Below, piece after piece: positions 21,070 through 30,865 of a stretch of DNA of 44,285 nucleotides. Source of the stretch: Amoebophrya sp. AT5.2 (lineage: Eukaryota; Sar; Dinophyceae; Syndiniales; Amoebophryaceae); assembly GCA_005223375.1 (NCBI GenBank), contig RXOD01003854.1, forward strand, positions 1-44,285, written 5' to 3'. The notes under the pieces were generated by a model, which had not been told where the DNA came from, did not search any database, and saw nothing but the letters and a program-made list of their open reading frames with translations. Position 1 is the first letter of the stretch; the number at the start of each line of letters is the position of its first letter. Position numbers and translations under genes: made by a program.

Positions 21070-22082
21070 CGCCATCGGTGCGGTGAGGCTCGGATGTTGT
21101 CGGGGGGGGCTGGAGCGCACGGAAATTCAAACGCGAACGGCAAGCGTTTGCGCGCCATGCAGTAGGTTAATAGGACGGCAACAAGGTGGTCGTTGAAACA
21201 GAAATTGAATCAATCAACATCTTCATCTTCCCAAGCTTGTTCTTGAACTCAGCCGACTCTTGAGTAGATTGACATTGTGACTTTTCCAAGAAAAACCCAA
21301 ATTCCTGTTCGGATAAACCGGGGCTGTAACTGTATTTTGTGTCATCTGTATTGAAGCCAGAAATTGAACTTGAAGTTCATTTTGCTACATCAAGCTTATT
21401 TTGCAAAAACCAAGACGCCCACTCCCACAAACAAAATAGCTTTTGGTAAGATAGTAAAATGATAGCTCTCACCCACGACTGTATGCTACTAGTACTTGTA
21501 AGCACTAAGCAGGTGCACGTGCAGGCGCCACTGCGAAGATGAAGATGTTTTGTTGCTGGTAGAACAAATCCGAACGGCGAGCGTGATTGACTGCGCCGAG
21601 CAGCATGCGCAGGCGGGCGTGTTGGCTGACTCCTGCCAGCTTGTGCGGGGTCGCGCTCTGAGACGTCGAGTGCGCGCGCCTGCTAGCCCTTCTTTTCGTG
21701 AAGGCAGTGGCAACGGAGGGATACTTTTGGCAATGCTTTTCTCGCTCTCGTACTCGCTTGCGTTGAGTCGACAGAGAGCGTTGCTTGAGACTGTCGCCGC
21801 TACGCGTCTTTGTTTGCGAAATCGAGACTGTATTATACAGAGGAAGGACCTCCCCACCTGTGCCGCGGCGCAGACTTCTTCTTCTGTGCCAAGCGCATTA
21901 CGAGCCAGAGCGTCCGTTGTCGATGGAGGAGGTGAAGCGCCTTCATCACACAGCGCTACCGCTCAAATCGAAATACATACGAAGCTCAACATGGATTCGT
22001 CCTCAAATTTACGGCTAGTGTACCAGCCTGCAGGTACTGACTGAGACTGTCCCACACTGCTACTTACTTTTTCAGAAACAAG
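21070..22082. other. Intergenic region, about 1 kb
   Basis: No convincing gene. A 164-codon plus-strand frame (21550-22044) has no ATG at its start and no domain. An inverted pair of a 14-nt motif (ACATCTTCATCTTC) lies at 21217-21230 and 21535-21548. Just before the next ATG, a TTTTTCAG ends at 22075, a candidate acceptor for a 5' intron or a trans-spliced leader. Confidence 0.45.
22068..22075 (+). promoter_or_regulatory. Candidate (trans-)splice acceptor before the giant gene
   Basis: A pyrimidine tract ending TTTTTCAG, seven bases before the ATG at 22083. Dinoflagellate mRNAs receive a spliced leader at such sites; no leader sequence is visible in the genomic DNA, as expected. Confidence 0.35.
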
Positions 22083-25000
22083 ATGCCGTCGACCAACGCC
22101 TCCAGCACTCCGGTGCCGCAAGCGCCCGTTTCCTGCACCGTATGGGACATCGCTTGCGACCACGAGGTCTGGGAGGCCGGCAAGCGGCGGAAGGCCGAGG
22201 CCAGGTGGCTCCAGTCCGTCCTGAAACGCCCGCAATCCGCGAAGGACTTGAAGGCAAATTCGAGGCTGGTACGACTGCCCTTGTACGAGCCCAGCTGTGA
22301 GAAGCTGGCACGACAGTGGGAAACCAGCGGGGGCATGATGGTAGGCGGGGCGGGTGGAGCTGGAGGCGGCGGCGGCATGATGAGAGAAGCGGCAGCGGAG
22401 CGGCGCAACGGCGCGTCTCCGGGCGGCGGGGGGAAGGGTGCGGTCGCTAGCAGCTCGTCTTTCCAGGTGGACCAAGCGGAGGTGATCCGGGAGGTGTTCA
22501 AAAACGTCGTGCTGGATCCAGGCGCCGGCGCTACCACTGCTGGAGTGCCCGCGCCTGCCGCACAGCTGCGGGGACGGTCCCGACCGCCCGAGGAGCAGCC
22601 GGGTCGCGGTCGTGCGCGCTCCGCCGACAAGTCGACCACCTCGCGGAAGAGCTCGAAGAACAGCAAGTCTTCGCGGTCGCAGTCGCCCGCGCTGACCTCG
22701 GAGCAGCGGCGCGCGAAGCGCAGGGCCGCGGAGATGCGTGTGCGGCGGGAGGCGGACATCGAGAAGGAGCGGCAGAAGTTTCTGCGCCGACAGGAGTCGG
22801 TGAAGGTGGGGTGCAGCGCGGACCTGAAGGCGTTCCTCGAGGTGTCGGACTGCGTGACCGAGGCCGACCGCAAGAAGCAGTTCCCACGCGCCGGACTGCG
22901 GCGAAATTCCTTCGTCGCGGAGGAACTGCAGGACGCATTCGAGGCGGAGCTGAAGGAGCACAAAGCGAAGCAGCTGTCGCAAGAGCTTTTCCGCATGTTC
23001 TCACCGGGGCGAGAGGCGAAGCTGCTCTCCGAGTTTTTCTTTTCTCCAAAGAAGGGCGTGGGGGCGCCTGCACCTGAAAAAGCGTACGAGGCTGGTCACG
23101 ATGGAGCGTCGAAGTCCAGGAGCGCTTCGCCGCCGAAACCTCCGCCAGGGGCGGCAGGCACTGGGAAGATAAACGACGTCCGCGCGTTCGTGTCCGCCGA
23201 GGAGAAGCAGAAGATAGTGCACGGGGCTACCGCGCGGAAAGTGGAGGGCGACAAGCAACGCGAGCTCGAGGAGCGCAGGCAGACCTTGGAGACGAACCTG
23301 AGCTCGATCGAGGCCAAGATCCTCGAGCAGGTGCGGATCAAGGAGGAGAAGGCGCGGAAGGAGTTGGCGGGCAGGCAGAAGCGCATCGACGCCGCGAACC
23401 GGAAGCGGAAAAACGAGAAACTGAAGGAGCTGCGGCGGGCATTCACAGAGCAAGAAATCACGAAGGAGGAGCTAATGGAGCAGTGCTACTACGACAACTA
23501 CGGGAATCTGAGACTGCGGGATTGTCCGGCTGGGATTGACGTCAAAAATGGAGAGAACGAAACAGGCGTGCCAAAAACGATTTCGTCGTCGTCGTCCGGG
23601 GCCGTAAGTAGTGGGCTGCGAGTGACAATAGCCTCGGGCTCAAACACTTCTGCGAAAATGTTTGGTGCGTCACCCTCCTCGAAAGGAGGGGCCGACGGTG
23701 CCGCTGCTGCTGGCATGAGCGAGTATGATGACGATGACGTCAGCCTCTCGCAGTCGCAAGCCAGCAGCTCCCTCCTCTCCTCGTCGAAGGGGAAAAACCA
23801 AAAGGAACAAGCGCCGACTCCGGAGGAAGAGAAACTGCCGTTCGACACGAGGTCCCTCTTCTCTCAGGACGCGACGCACGAGAGCGCCGCGGCTTCCTCC
23901 GCATACTCGCACGACTGCCGCGTCGCGGCGAGAGAAGCTAGAAAGGAGCAGAGGAAGAAGAAGCGGGAGCTAAAAATCGAGCGGACGGAGATGGAGGCGA
24001 GAGCGCTCGAGCAGGCGAAGCACGCAAACGAATTCTCCCCGCGAGGGATCAAAGTAGACATGGGTCTAGTTGTCGTTGGCGGAGAGCCGGACGCGGATGG
24101 CGTACCAGCGCCGGAGACGAGGTTGATGGACGCGAAAGTAGTGTACGACGAGGACTGGTGGTCGAATGTGGCGGATGCGAGCAGTCCGGTGGTACTGCAG
24201 AACGCCCTGAAACGTGCGCTGGACAACTACGATGCGCCTGGGGATAATGATAAACACCAGCTTCCCTCGCCCCAGCAGGTGCAGCAGCGGCTTCTCGACA
24301 TGAAGACCATTCCTGCGCGGAGTTCGCAGTATCTTGCGAGTGCGAACGCTGGGCATCCGAAGTACGCGAGTGGCTTGGAGCTGGGCCTGCTGAAGCACTA
24401 CCGGGACGAGTCGATTGTGGACCAATTTTTGGAGCAGTACGTCTTGGACAAAGCGGCTCTGGATGAAGAATCCTCAGAGCTGGAGGAGAGCTGGGAGGAC
24501 GAGGACGCATTTTCTGGCGGGGGAAGCGAGGCGGACCGTGTGGGGGGCGCCGGGGCTTCGACGGTGACCGTAAGGAAGCAGGTTGTTGCCCCCGCCTCGA
24601 AGGACGACCGCGCGGCGCGAGACGGCCCGCGCCGCTCGAAGACAGCCCCAGGACTCGTCGACGGCGACCGAAATAACTCCGGAGGCCCCCAGGCGCAGCT
24701 GGCAAGTGGCTCCGAAGCAACCGCGTCCAGGATGAAGCGCAGCAACACGACAGGACCTTCCAGCAAGCAGAAGAAACTGACGGAGGAACAAGCGGCAGCA
24801 GCTGATCCGGGTGCGGACGCTGTAAAGCTGCCGAGATTCGAGAAGCAGTTGCTGCAGCGCACGTCGACGATCTACAAGCTCCCGCACGCCATGGACGAGG
24901 TCGTTTTGGTTCCGAGCAAGCAGTGGAACATGTTTGAGACTGAAGGCCGACACTTCGCAAGCAAGGACTTGTCGGCGTCTTCTGCAGCGTCCGGCTCGTG

Positions 25001-27890
25001 CAGCGCAGCTTCCTCGCCCGCCGAAGAAGAAGGTCTCGAGCGGGAAGAAGATAACACGATGCGCTCTTCGTCTTCATCGTCTTATCGCGTGAAGTCGTCC
25101 TCCGACTCGTCGAAGGAGCAAGAAGATACGTTTCAGCGCGATGAAAACTCATTTTCGGAGCACGAGCAGGCCGGGAGGGTTTCCGGGGGACGATCAAATT
25201 CAGAGCAGGAATCCGAGTCGTCGCGCACCCTGCTCGGCGGCGGCGGCACCGCGAGCGGGTCTGCGTCCGCAAGTGCGTCGCAAAGCATCGCTGAGGACGC
25301 CGCTGCCGCCACAAACACGAAGTCCCATTCACCGGTTCCTCCGATCAACAGCTTCGCGTTCTCGCACCTCTACCAGAGGGACAGGAGTCCGAGCCACAAC
25401 GACTTTGAAAACGCAGAGCCGATTTACACGGTGGCGGGCTCTGAAGACTACCACGGGAGTTCGTCCGCGACGTCGTCAGAAGGGGGCCGCCACCGGCCGC
25501 ACCTCCAAAGCGGCGAAAACTCCAGTGACGGTCCGGTGCTCGGCGAATCCCTCGGCTCGGAGTCGGCGACGCCGGCGGACGACGCGCTTGGTGCTGGTCT
25601 CCTGCGTTCCGACGTCGAGGATTCCTCGGCGGATCAAACTCCTGGAACAGCTGCAGGCTCGTCTCCCCCGGCCGAAGCAGGTGACAGGGAGACGGCGAAC
25701 CACATGAATCCCGGCGATCCCCGTGATGGAGATGCCAATCAGGCCGAAGTTGATCGCGAAGTTGATGCCGAGGAGGACGAGGAGCAGCAAAACAACTCCC
25801 ACTCGCAAGGCGAGCAAGAGGTGGAGAGTTCGTCCACTGGGTCCTCGTCGTCCGGGGGCAGCAGCTTCCTGTCGAATCTGGTGCAGGGGGTCGCGGACGA
25901 CTTTACCAGCGCGTCCGCGGGCACGCGTGCGAATGACGAACAGGACTCTGATGTGGTGCACGGCGAGGAGGACCACTCGCACTCCAATCTCGAAGAGTTT
26001 TCCTCCGCCGCGGAAGCAGAAGCGGATGCCCACGCCGCGACGACGCGTTTTGGCGGAACGATGCTGTCCGGATTGCCGGGGGGCGGACGCGGAGAGCGGG
26101 AGGGGGTGTTCGCGTTCTACAGCTCCGAGGGAACGAAAGTGGTTTCCGGGGAGGAACTGGACGCGCAAATCGCAGCGCACGACGAAGAGCTAGTCGTCGT
26201 GAAAGAGGAGGCAGATGAACAAGTTGCGGCTGAGGAGGTGCTGAATCTCAAAAGCGCAGAGCTAGATGAGAACGTGCAGAAGACCAAGCAAAAGGACGAC
26301 TCAGCCGGTGAGCGCGACGATCCGCCCGGAGAGGATGACGAAAAAGTAGGCAACAATCTTACTGTCAAGGACGAATCCGAGGCGAAGGCCGGCGAGGCTG
26401 AGGTGACGACGAATGCGAAGGGGGCCACTGAAAAAGTAGAGATGGAAAACACAGAAAGCGATGTTGCCCGCGGCACGCCTCCTCCGGCTGCTGAATCGCC
26501 AGAGGAGGACCACCCTCCGCCCGCACCATTTGACGCAGTTGCTGCAGCACAGCCGTCCGTGGAGGCCGCTCCGCCGCCGCCTGCCGTCGATCCCTTGGAC
26601 GCCGCTAGCACCCACTTCGTGGACGCTCTCGTGGAGGAAGCCGTCAGCGCGCGACACATGCGCCCCGCCGATGACGAAGTCCACGATGAAATGGACGAAA
26701 ATGTTGAAGATCCTACTGTGGATGCGGAACTCCTCGTAGATGAAGCAGCTTCCGCAGAACGGAGCATGCAGGAAACACAGCTTTTGCCACTGCCAGGTAC
26801 AGCGGAGGAGGTTCAGTTTCAGATAGCCGAAGCGACGGATCAGGACCAGGTGGCCGCTGACACCGTCGGTACGGATGTTGCAGCATATGCAGAGCAGCAA
26901 AAACCGGATACCGTGGCCGAGCCACAGGGACCAGATGTGATTGCCGCTCTCTTTTCTCCCCAAGCTGCGGCAGACGGTACGAATTTCGGGCTCGAAGCAG
27001 GAGCCCCGGATCCCCCGCAATGGGTCGGTGGTGAGCGGGTCGTAACTTCCCTTGAAGTTGACCTTGAGGCCGGTCCTGAAGCGCAAGCGGAGAGCCTGCC
27101 AGCCGCTGACGTCGGCACGGAGCAAGCGGTGGCTGATCGCAACGGAGGAGAGCACGTGCGGGAACAGGCAACGGTAGCACAGGCAGAAGATGAAGTTGAA
27201 GGCCATGAGCAGGTAGAGGAGCCACAACTAGCACGACCAGGTGGGCAATCGCGAGCAGGGGAGGAAGGACCAGACAGAATGTGCATCACTGTCGGAGCCC
27301 CCCAGCCCGAGGAAGAATTCGCTGCTTCCGCCACCGAAGCGCAGACGACCGTTATCGACGAGATTATCGCTCGCTGCGCGGCGCTCGGCGAAAAGATCGA
27401 GCTGGACGAAGCCACGAGAACAGACCTGGAGCGGCTGGTAGACGAGGCGCGCGTACTGTACACCGAGATGCACTCGCACTACGGCTCGGTGAGGGAGCGG
27501 CGGGAAGGAATTGAAAAAAGGGAAGTGAACGAGATGAGTCCAGAAGTGAAGACCGGATTGCCCGGGAGAGACGTCTTTCGACAGGCGGGTTCTAGAAGTG
27601 GACGTGCGGGTGGATTGAAGGGGCCGCCGAGCCCACTCGAAGGTGCTCAGAAAGAACGAGAAAAAGTTTTGGAGAGAGCAGTGCAGCGGGCGCACGCGGT
27701 GGCGAGAGGCGTGGAGACGGAAAAAAAGAAACGGGAAGCTGTAGAGGTGGAGTCGGGCATCGTGTCGTCAAGTTCGCCGCCGAAGAAGAAAGTGGCGTTC
27801 TCTTCTGGAAAAAAGACGCGGCCGCAGTCAGCCGGAGGGGTACTTTCGCAGTGCATGCGCCTGTATTCTAGAAAAGGACTTCACTTTTAA
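22083..27890 (+). CDS. Giant low-complexity, coiled-coil protein (N-terminal part)
   Basis: An open frame of 1935 residues from an ATG preceded by a TTTTTCAG tract. Early residues contain VWDIACDHEVWEAGKRRKAE and KRPQSAKDL. Basic coiled coils lie at about 364-466 (EERRQTLETNLSSIEAKILE) and about 616-652. Between and after them are long Ser/Gly/Glu-rich disordered stretches; about 970-1740 is strongly acidic, and a final helical region lies near 1750-1900. No enzyme or membrane domain is visible, which suits a structural or cytoskeleton-associated role, but this is inference. GTACTTTC at 27840 is a phase-0 donor candidate after PQSAGG; using it would drop the last 16 codons and join this protein to the next frame. 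Confidence 0.8.
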   Translation: MPSTNASSTPVPQAPVSCTVWDIACDHEVWEAGKRRKAEARWLQSVLKRPQSAKDLKANSRLVRLPLYEPSCEKLARQWETSGGMMVGGAGGAGGGGGMMREAAAERRNGASPGGGGKGAVASSSSFQVDQAEVIREVFKNVVLDPGAGATTAGVPAPAAQLRGRSRPPEEQPGRGRARSADKSTTSRKSSKNSKSSRSQSPALTSEQRRAKRRAAEMRVRREADIEKERQKFLRRQESVKVGCSADLKAFLEVSDCVTEADRKKQFPRAGLRRNSFVAEELQDAFEAELKEHKAKQLSQELFRMFSPGREAKLLSEFFFSPKKGVGAPAPEKAYEAGHDGASKSRSASPPKPPPGAAGTGKINDVRAFVSAEEKQKIVHGATARKVEGDKQRELEERRQTLETNLSSIEAKILEQVRIKEEKARKELAGRQKRIDAANRKRKNEKLKELRRAFTEQEITKEELMEQCYYDNYGNLRLRDCPAGIDVKNGENETGVPKTISSSSSGAVSSGLRVTIASGSNTSAKMFGASPSSKGGADGAAAAGMSEYDDDDVSLSQSQASSSLLSSSKGKNQKEQAPTPEEEKLPFDTRSLFSQDATHESAAASSAYSHDCRVAAREARKEQRKKKRELKIERTEMEARALEQAKHANEFSPRGIKVDMGLVVVGGEPDADGVPAPETRLMDAKVVYDEDWWSNVADASSPVVLQNALKRALDNYDAPGDNDKHQLPSPQQVQQRLLDMKTIPARSSQYLASANAGHPKYASGLELGLLKHYRDESIVDQFLEQYVLDKAALDEESSELEESWEDEDAFSGGGSEADRVGGAGASTVTVRKQVVAPASKDDRAARDGPRRSKTAPGLVDGDRNNSGGPQAQLASGSEATASRMKRSNTTGPSSKQKKLTEEQAAAADPGADAVKLPRFEKQLLQRTSTIYKLPHAMDEVVLVPSKQWNMFETEGRHFASKDLSASSAASGSCSAASSPAEEEGLEREEDNTMRSSSSSSYRVKSSSDSSKEQEDTFQRDENSFSEHEQAGRVSGGRSNSEQESESSRTLLGGGGTASGSASASASQSIAEDAAAATNTKSHSPVPPINSFAFSHLYQRDRSPSHNDFENAEPIYTVAGSEDYHGSSSATSSEGGRHRPHLQSGENSSDGPVLGESLGSESATPADDALGAGLLRSDVEDSSADQTPGTAAGSSPPAEAGDRETANHMNPGDPRDGDANQAEVDREVDAEEDEEQQNNSHSQGEQEVESSSTGSSSSGGSSFLSNLVQGVADDFTSASAGTRANDEQDSDVVHGEEDHSHSNLEEFSSAAEAEADAHAATTRFGGTMLSGLPGGGRGEREGVFAFYSSEGTKVVSGEELDAQIAAHDEELVVVKEEADEQVAAEEVLNLKSAELDENVQKTKQKDDSAGERDDPPGEDDEKVGNNLTVKDESEAKAGEAEVTTNAKGATEKVEMENTESDVARGTPPPAAESPEEDHPPPAPFDAVAAAQPSVEAAPPPPAVDPLDAASTHFVDALVEEAVSARHMRPADDEVHDEMDENVEDPTVDAELLVDEAASAERSMQETQLLPLPGTAEEVQFQIAEATDQDQVAADTVGTDVAAYAEQQKPDTVAEPQGPDVIAALFSPQAAADGTNFGLEAGAPDPPQWVGGERVVTSLEVDLEAGPEAQAESLPAADVGTEQAVADRNGGEHVREQATVAQAEDEVEGHEQVEEPQLARPGGQSRAGEEGPDRMCITVGAPQPEEEFAASATEAQTTVIDEIIARCAALGEKIELDEATRTDLERLVDEARVLYTEMHSHYGSVRERREGIEKREVNEMSPEVKTGLPGRDVFRQAGSRSGRAGGLKGPPSPLEGAQKEREKVLERAVQRAHAVARGVETEKKKREAVEVESGIVSSSSPPKKKVAFSSGKKTRPQSAGGVLSQCMRLYSRKGLHF

Positions 27891-27969
27891 GTATTTTTTC
27901 GACTCGCTGTGGCTGTGCAAATACTTGTCAAGATCTTCGATCCACCACTGATCATGCCAGGCGCGACAG
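27840..27969 (+). other. Predicted intron joining the two giant frames
   Basis: GTACTTTCGCAG at the 5' side and GCGACAG at the 3' side, 130 nt, phase 0 on both sides. It removes the stop at 27888-27890 and explains the missing ATG downstream. Confidence 0.55.
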
Positions 27970-30069
27970 CACAGCCAAGGGTCATTGGGCGCCAGAAAGA
28001 CACTGCCGATCTCGGAAGACGTCGGTAGAATAAGAGCGCCTGCAGCAGCCACGACGTCTTCGGAGCACCGCGGCGAAAAACACCCCGTTCAGCCTCGTGT
28101 GGACGAGCTTGAGGCGATTGCGATCGCAGCCACAGAACTGTCCATCTCCCCGCGGCGCTGGCACCCGAGCAGCGATTGGAACCCGCAGAACCTGTTCTCG
28201 CCGAAGATGCCGAGCCCGTTGGACGGCCCGAAGGTATCGGGCTTGTTCGAGAGGGCTAACCCAGCGGAGCGCGGCAAGGGCAAGGCGCGGTTGAAACTGG
28301 ATCCGCCCGTGGACGTGAGCTTGTTGCCGGAAAACTTGCAGGACAGACCCCCGTGGGACGGGTCAGCGGCGCCCGTTGCTGGCAGCAAATTCGTGAAGCC
28401 GAAAGGCGAAGAGCAGGCGGCACGTCGGAAACAGCAGCCGCAGCGGACGCGCAGTCGCAGCAACAGTCCGAAAAAACGGGTCAAAATGTTGTGCACCCGC
28501 CCCGGCGCTGGAAGTAAGTATCATCAGCGTCTAGCCCAACACACTGAACAAGCAGGTACGGAAATAACTCTGCTGCACGAAGAGCACGAGCAGGGCGAAG
28601 ATGCGCTGACCAGTTTCGCTGAACTGGAAGCGATGGACGCCGAGCTGGAGCGGTTGCGGACTGAGAAGGGCGACGTTTCAGCCATCCGTCGGCGCGAGAT
28701 GAAAGCAGACGACATCAATAAAGGCAAAACCGCTGCTGGCGCCGCAAACACTGGTTGTATCGCTGGACCCTGGCGCACGGTCGGGCACCCGCACCCGTTA
28801 GACGGGGTCTCCAAGCAGCACCGCTGGCCAAAGGAAGAAGGGGCCGAGAAAACGTGGCACGAGCGGCACGAATCCCAGCAGAAGTACGCGAGTCGCTTGC
28901 ACAAGCGCATGGCCGGGAAGAGAAAAAGTGCCTTGAAGTGGCTGGAGCGACACCGGGGATTGCTCTTTGCCGAGAGTGGAGGCGGGGACATGTTGACTGA
29001 AGAAGAAGAGGCACTCGTGGCGGCGAAAATGGCAGAACTCGAGGGAGAGGAAGAAGGCAAGGACGTTGAGAATCGCGAGGAAGCAAATGGTCCAGCCCGA
29101 AAGAAACTGCGGCGCCAGAGTAACCCGGAGCACGGAGGCAGCGTAAACAGCGTCGCGGTGGTGCCGTCCCATGCTGCGGGGGCGAAGAAAAATCAAAAGC
29201 CAAGTTTTACAGGAAGCAATCACCGGAAAGGCCAGCAGGTGGATACGGCGAAGGCACGCCCTCCTGCCTCATCTTTAGCAGCAGCTCAACACGCGGCCGA
29301 GCGACACCCGGGTCCGCCAGAAGAAAACAACTTGGCTGCTTTTCGCCCCAGCCGAGCTCCACACGCCGCCATCGAAGTAGAACCACCCGCGGCGTTGACA
29401 GGCCAGCACGCGACGCCTCCAACCACTCCTCGCGAACCAGAGAAAAGGAGTGAGAGGAACAGCAGGCCCGCGCCGGCGCTTCCCGATCCCCGGGGCGCGC
29501 CGCTGCTTGGGATCGCCCACAATCAAGGCGTGCCTTTCAACACGCCCCCGCTCCCGAAGGAGCGAAAGTTTGTGCATTCGGGCAACGTCGAGAGGGGAAA
29601 AGAACTGGAAAACTCGCCCGCCGACTGCGAGAAGCCGCGGTTTCTGCTGCAAAACCTGGAACGAAAGACGTTCGGACTGGGCACGGGCCTGGGCCTCGGG
29701 CTCACGCCCCTGGTAGCCGGCGATGAAGGTACTATGCAAAATTCGCCTGCGGACGGCACCAGTGCCAGAGCAGAAGGAGATCATGCCGCTGAAGCTAGGA
29801 ATGAAGTTGAAAGCGAGCTGCACACGCTCACGCGGTCGGTGGATTCGATGTGCGACGGGTCGCGCGAGCGGGAGGCGATCGAGGATGAGTTCATAAGCGG
29901 ACATGCGGTAGACATTGAGGCAGAGTTTTTAGATCGTGTAGAGAGGGAGAGCGGGAGCCGGGATGAAAGGGAATTCTTGCGCGAGGGGGCGCATAACAGC
30001 CCGATTGCGAAGTTTCTGTATCCATCGAAACGAATAGAAATACCAGACGTGTTCTGGGACTTCCACTAA
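27970..30069 (+). CDS. Continuation exon of the giant protein, or separate hypothetical protein
   Basis: A 699-codon frame with no ATG in its first 79 codons, so it needs an upstream exon or a start at 28207. An intron 27840-27969 (130 nt, GTAC start, GCGACAG end) joins it in phase 0 to the preceding frame and gives one protein of 2618 residues. It has a basic start, WHPSSDWNPQNLFSPK, an Arg/Ser-rich segment, a helix (FAELEAMDAELERLRTEK), a conserved-looking block (GPWRTVGHPHPLDGVSKQHR), charged helices and a Pro-rich middle, and it ends PDVFWDFH. The block RWHPSSDWNP...FSP may be a short functional motif. Family unknown. Confidence 0.65.
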   Translation, partial: HSQGSLGARKTLPISEDVGRIRAPAAATTSSEHRGEKHPVQPRVDELEAIAIAATELSISPRRWHPSSDWNPQNLFSPKMPSPLDGPKVSGLFERANPAERGKGKARLKLDPPVDVSLLPENLQDRPPWDGSAAPVAGSKFVKPKGEEQAARRKQQPQRTRSRSNSPKKRVKMLCTRPGAGSKYHQRLAQHTEQAGTEITLLHEEHEQGEDALTSFAELEAMDAELERLRTEKGDVSAIRRREMKADDINKGKTAAGAANTGCIAGPWRTVGHPHPLDGVSKQHRWPKEEGAEKTWHERHESQQKYASRLHKRMAGKRKSALKWLERHRGLLFAESGGGDMLTEEEEALVAAKMAELEGEEEGKDVENREEANGPARKKLRRQSNPEHGGSVNSVAVVPSHAAGAKKNQKPSFTGSNHRKGQQVDTAKARPPASSLAAAQHAAERHPGPPEENNLAAFRPSRAPHAAIEVEPPAALTGQHATPPTTPREPEKRSERNSRPAPALPDPRGAPLLGIAHNQGVPFNTPPLPKERKFVHSGNVERGKELENSPADCEKPRFLLQNLERKTFGLGTGLGLGLTPLVAGDEGTMQNSPADGTSARAEGDHAAEARNEVESELHTLTRSVDSMCDGSREREAIEDEFISGHAVDIEAEFLDRVERESGSRDEREFLREGAHNSPIAKFLYPSKRIEIPDVFWDFH

Positions 30070-30865
30070 ATTTTGCTTCTGTTTTCGTTTTGCAGGGCGT
30101 TGAAAATGAACCCACAGTAGGTACAAAAGGAGCTGGAGCTTGGTTGTGCACATATCGGCGTGACACCAGAAAGAGCGGTATGTATGAATGTATGAAAACG
30201 AATCACGGTAAGTTCGGTGAAAACAAATCCTCAATGGCGCCTACGTAGAGGCTCATCTTTCTTGGTGCATGAGGAGAAGGGGCAGTGTAGCTGCATTTTC
30301 CGAATTTTGCATTCACTTCACAACACTTCGCGGATGGAAGCGGGGTCTTCGTGTATCATTTCGTCGTTCTGTAGACTCGTTCGAAACAGTAACCACTGGC
30401 GTCCCTCGGGATCTGGGATCGTGCGCTTTCGGTGATGGAGCAGGTGTTCGATCATAGGCAGATAAATTTTCTTCGAGAGATGCAGCAAATTGTGCAGAAA
30501 AAAAGCGTTGTGCGGGAGAAAACAATCGGGAGAGACGCAATCGAAGCTTGGCATCTACTGCCTGCGTTGAAGACGGTCGCTAAATATGGGTCCCTCCTCA
30601 TTGTAGCAAGAAGCGGAGAAAAAACTAAAAAGGTAGAGAAAGACGAAAGGGACAATGACGGGGGTATATAAACATGATTTCGCATCGGACAATGAGTTTC
30701 TGCTCTATACTTCACTAGACTACCCATGATAGAGATAGAGTTTCACCTCCTCCTTTCAAAGTGTCGCGTGCGAGAGTCTGAGAAGCCAGACGTCGCGACT
30801 GACGAGGCGCAAAACACGACACGGCTTCAGGCCTGCGTGGTCCAGCAAGTTAGAGCGGAACCAAC
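30070..30865. other. Intergenic region
   Basis: No confident gene. A 78-codon ATG frame (30435-30671, MEQVFDHRQINFLREMQQIV) is the best candidate for a small protein, but it has no family features and weak support. Confidence 0.35.

Noticed and set aside
21550..22044. 164-codon plus-strand ORF upstream of the giant gene
   Set aside because: No ATG at its start, no recognisable domain and Arg/Ser/Ala-rich composition typical of chance frames here.
22033..22075. GTACTGAC...TTTTTCAG as a 43-nt intron linking 21550-22044 to the giant gene
   Set aside because: Too short, and the join puts the upstream frame out of phase with the ATG frame at 22083.
21963..22996. Long minus-strand frames opposite the giant gene
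   Set aside because: Leu/Arg-rich antisense shadows of the coding strand without family features.
28514..28555. In-frame GTAAGTAT...AGCAG stretch of 42 nt
   Set aside because: The donor is a perfect consensus and the acceptor is followed by GTAC, but 42 nt is far shorter than the other introns and the frame is open either way; it cannot be settled from sequence.
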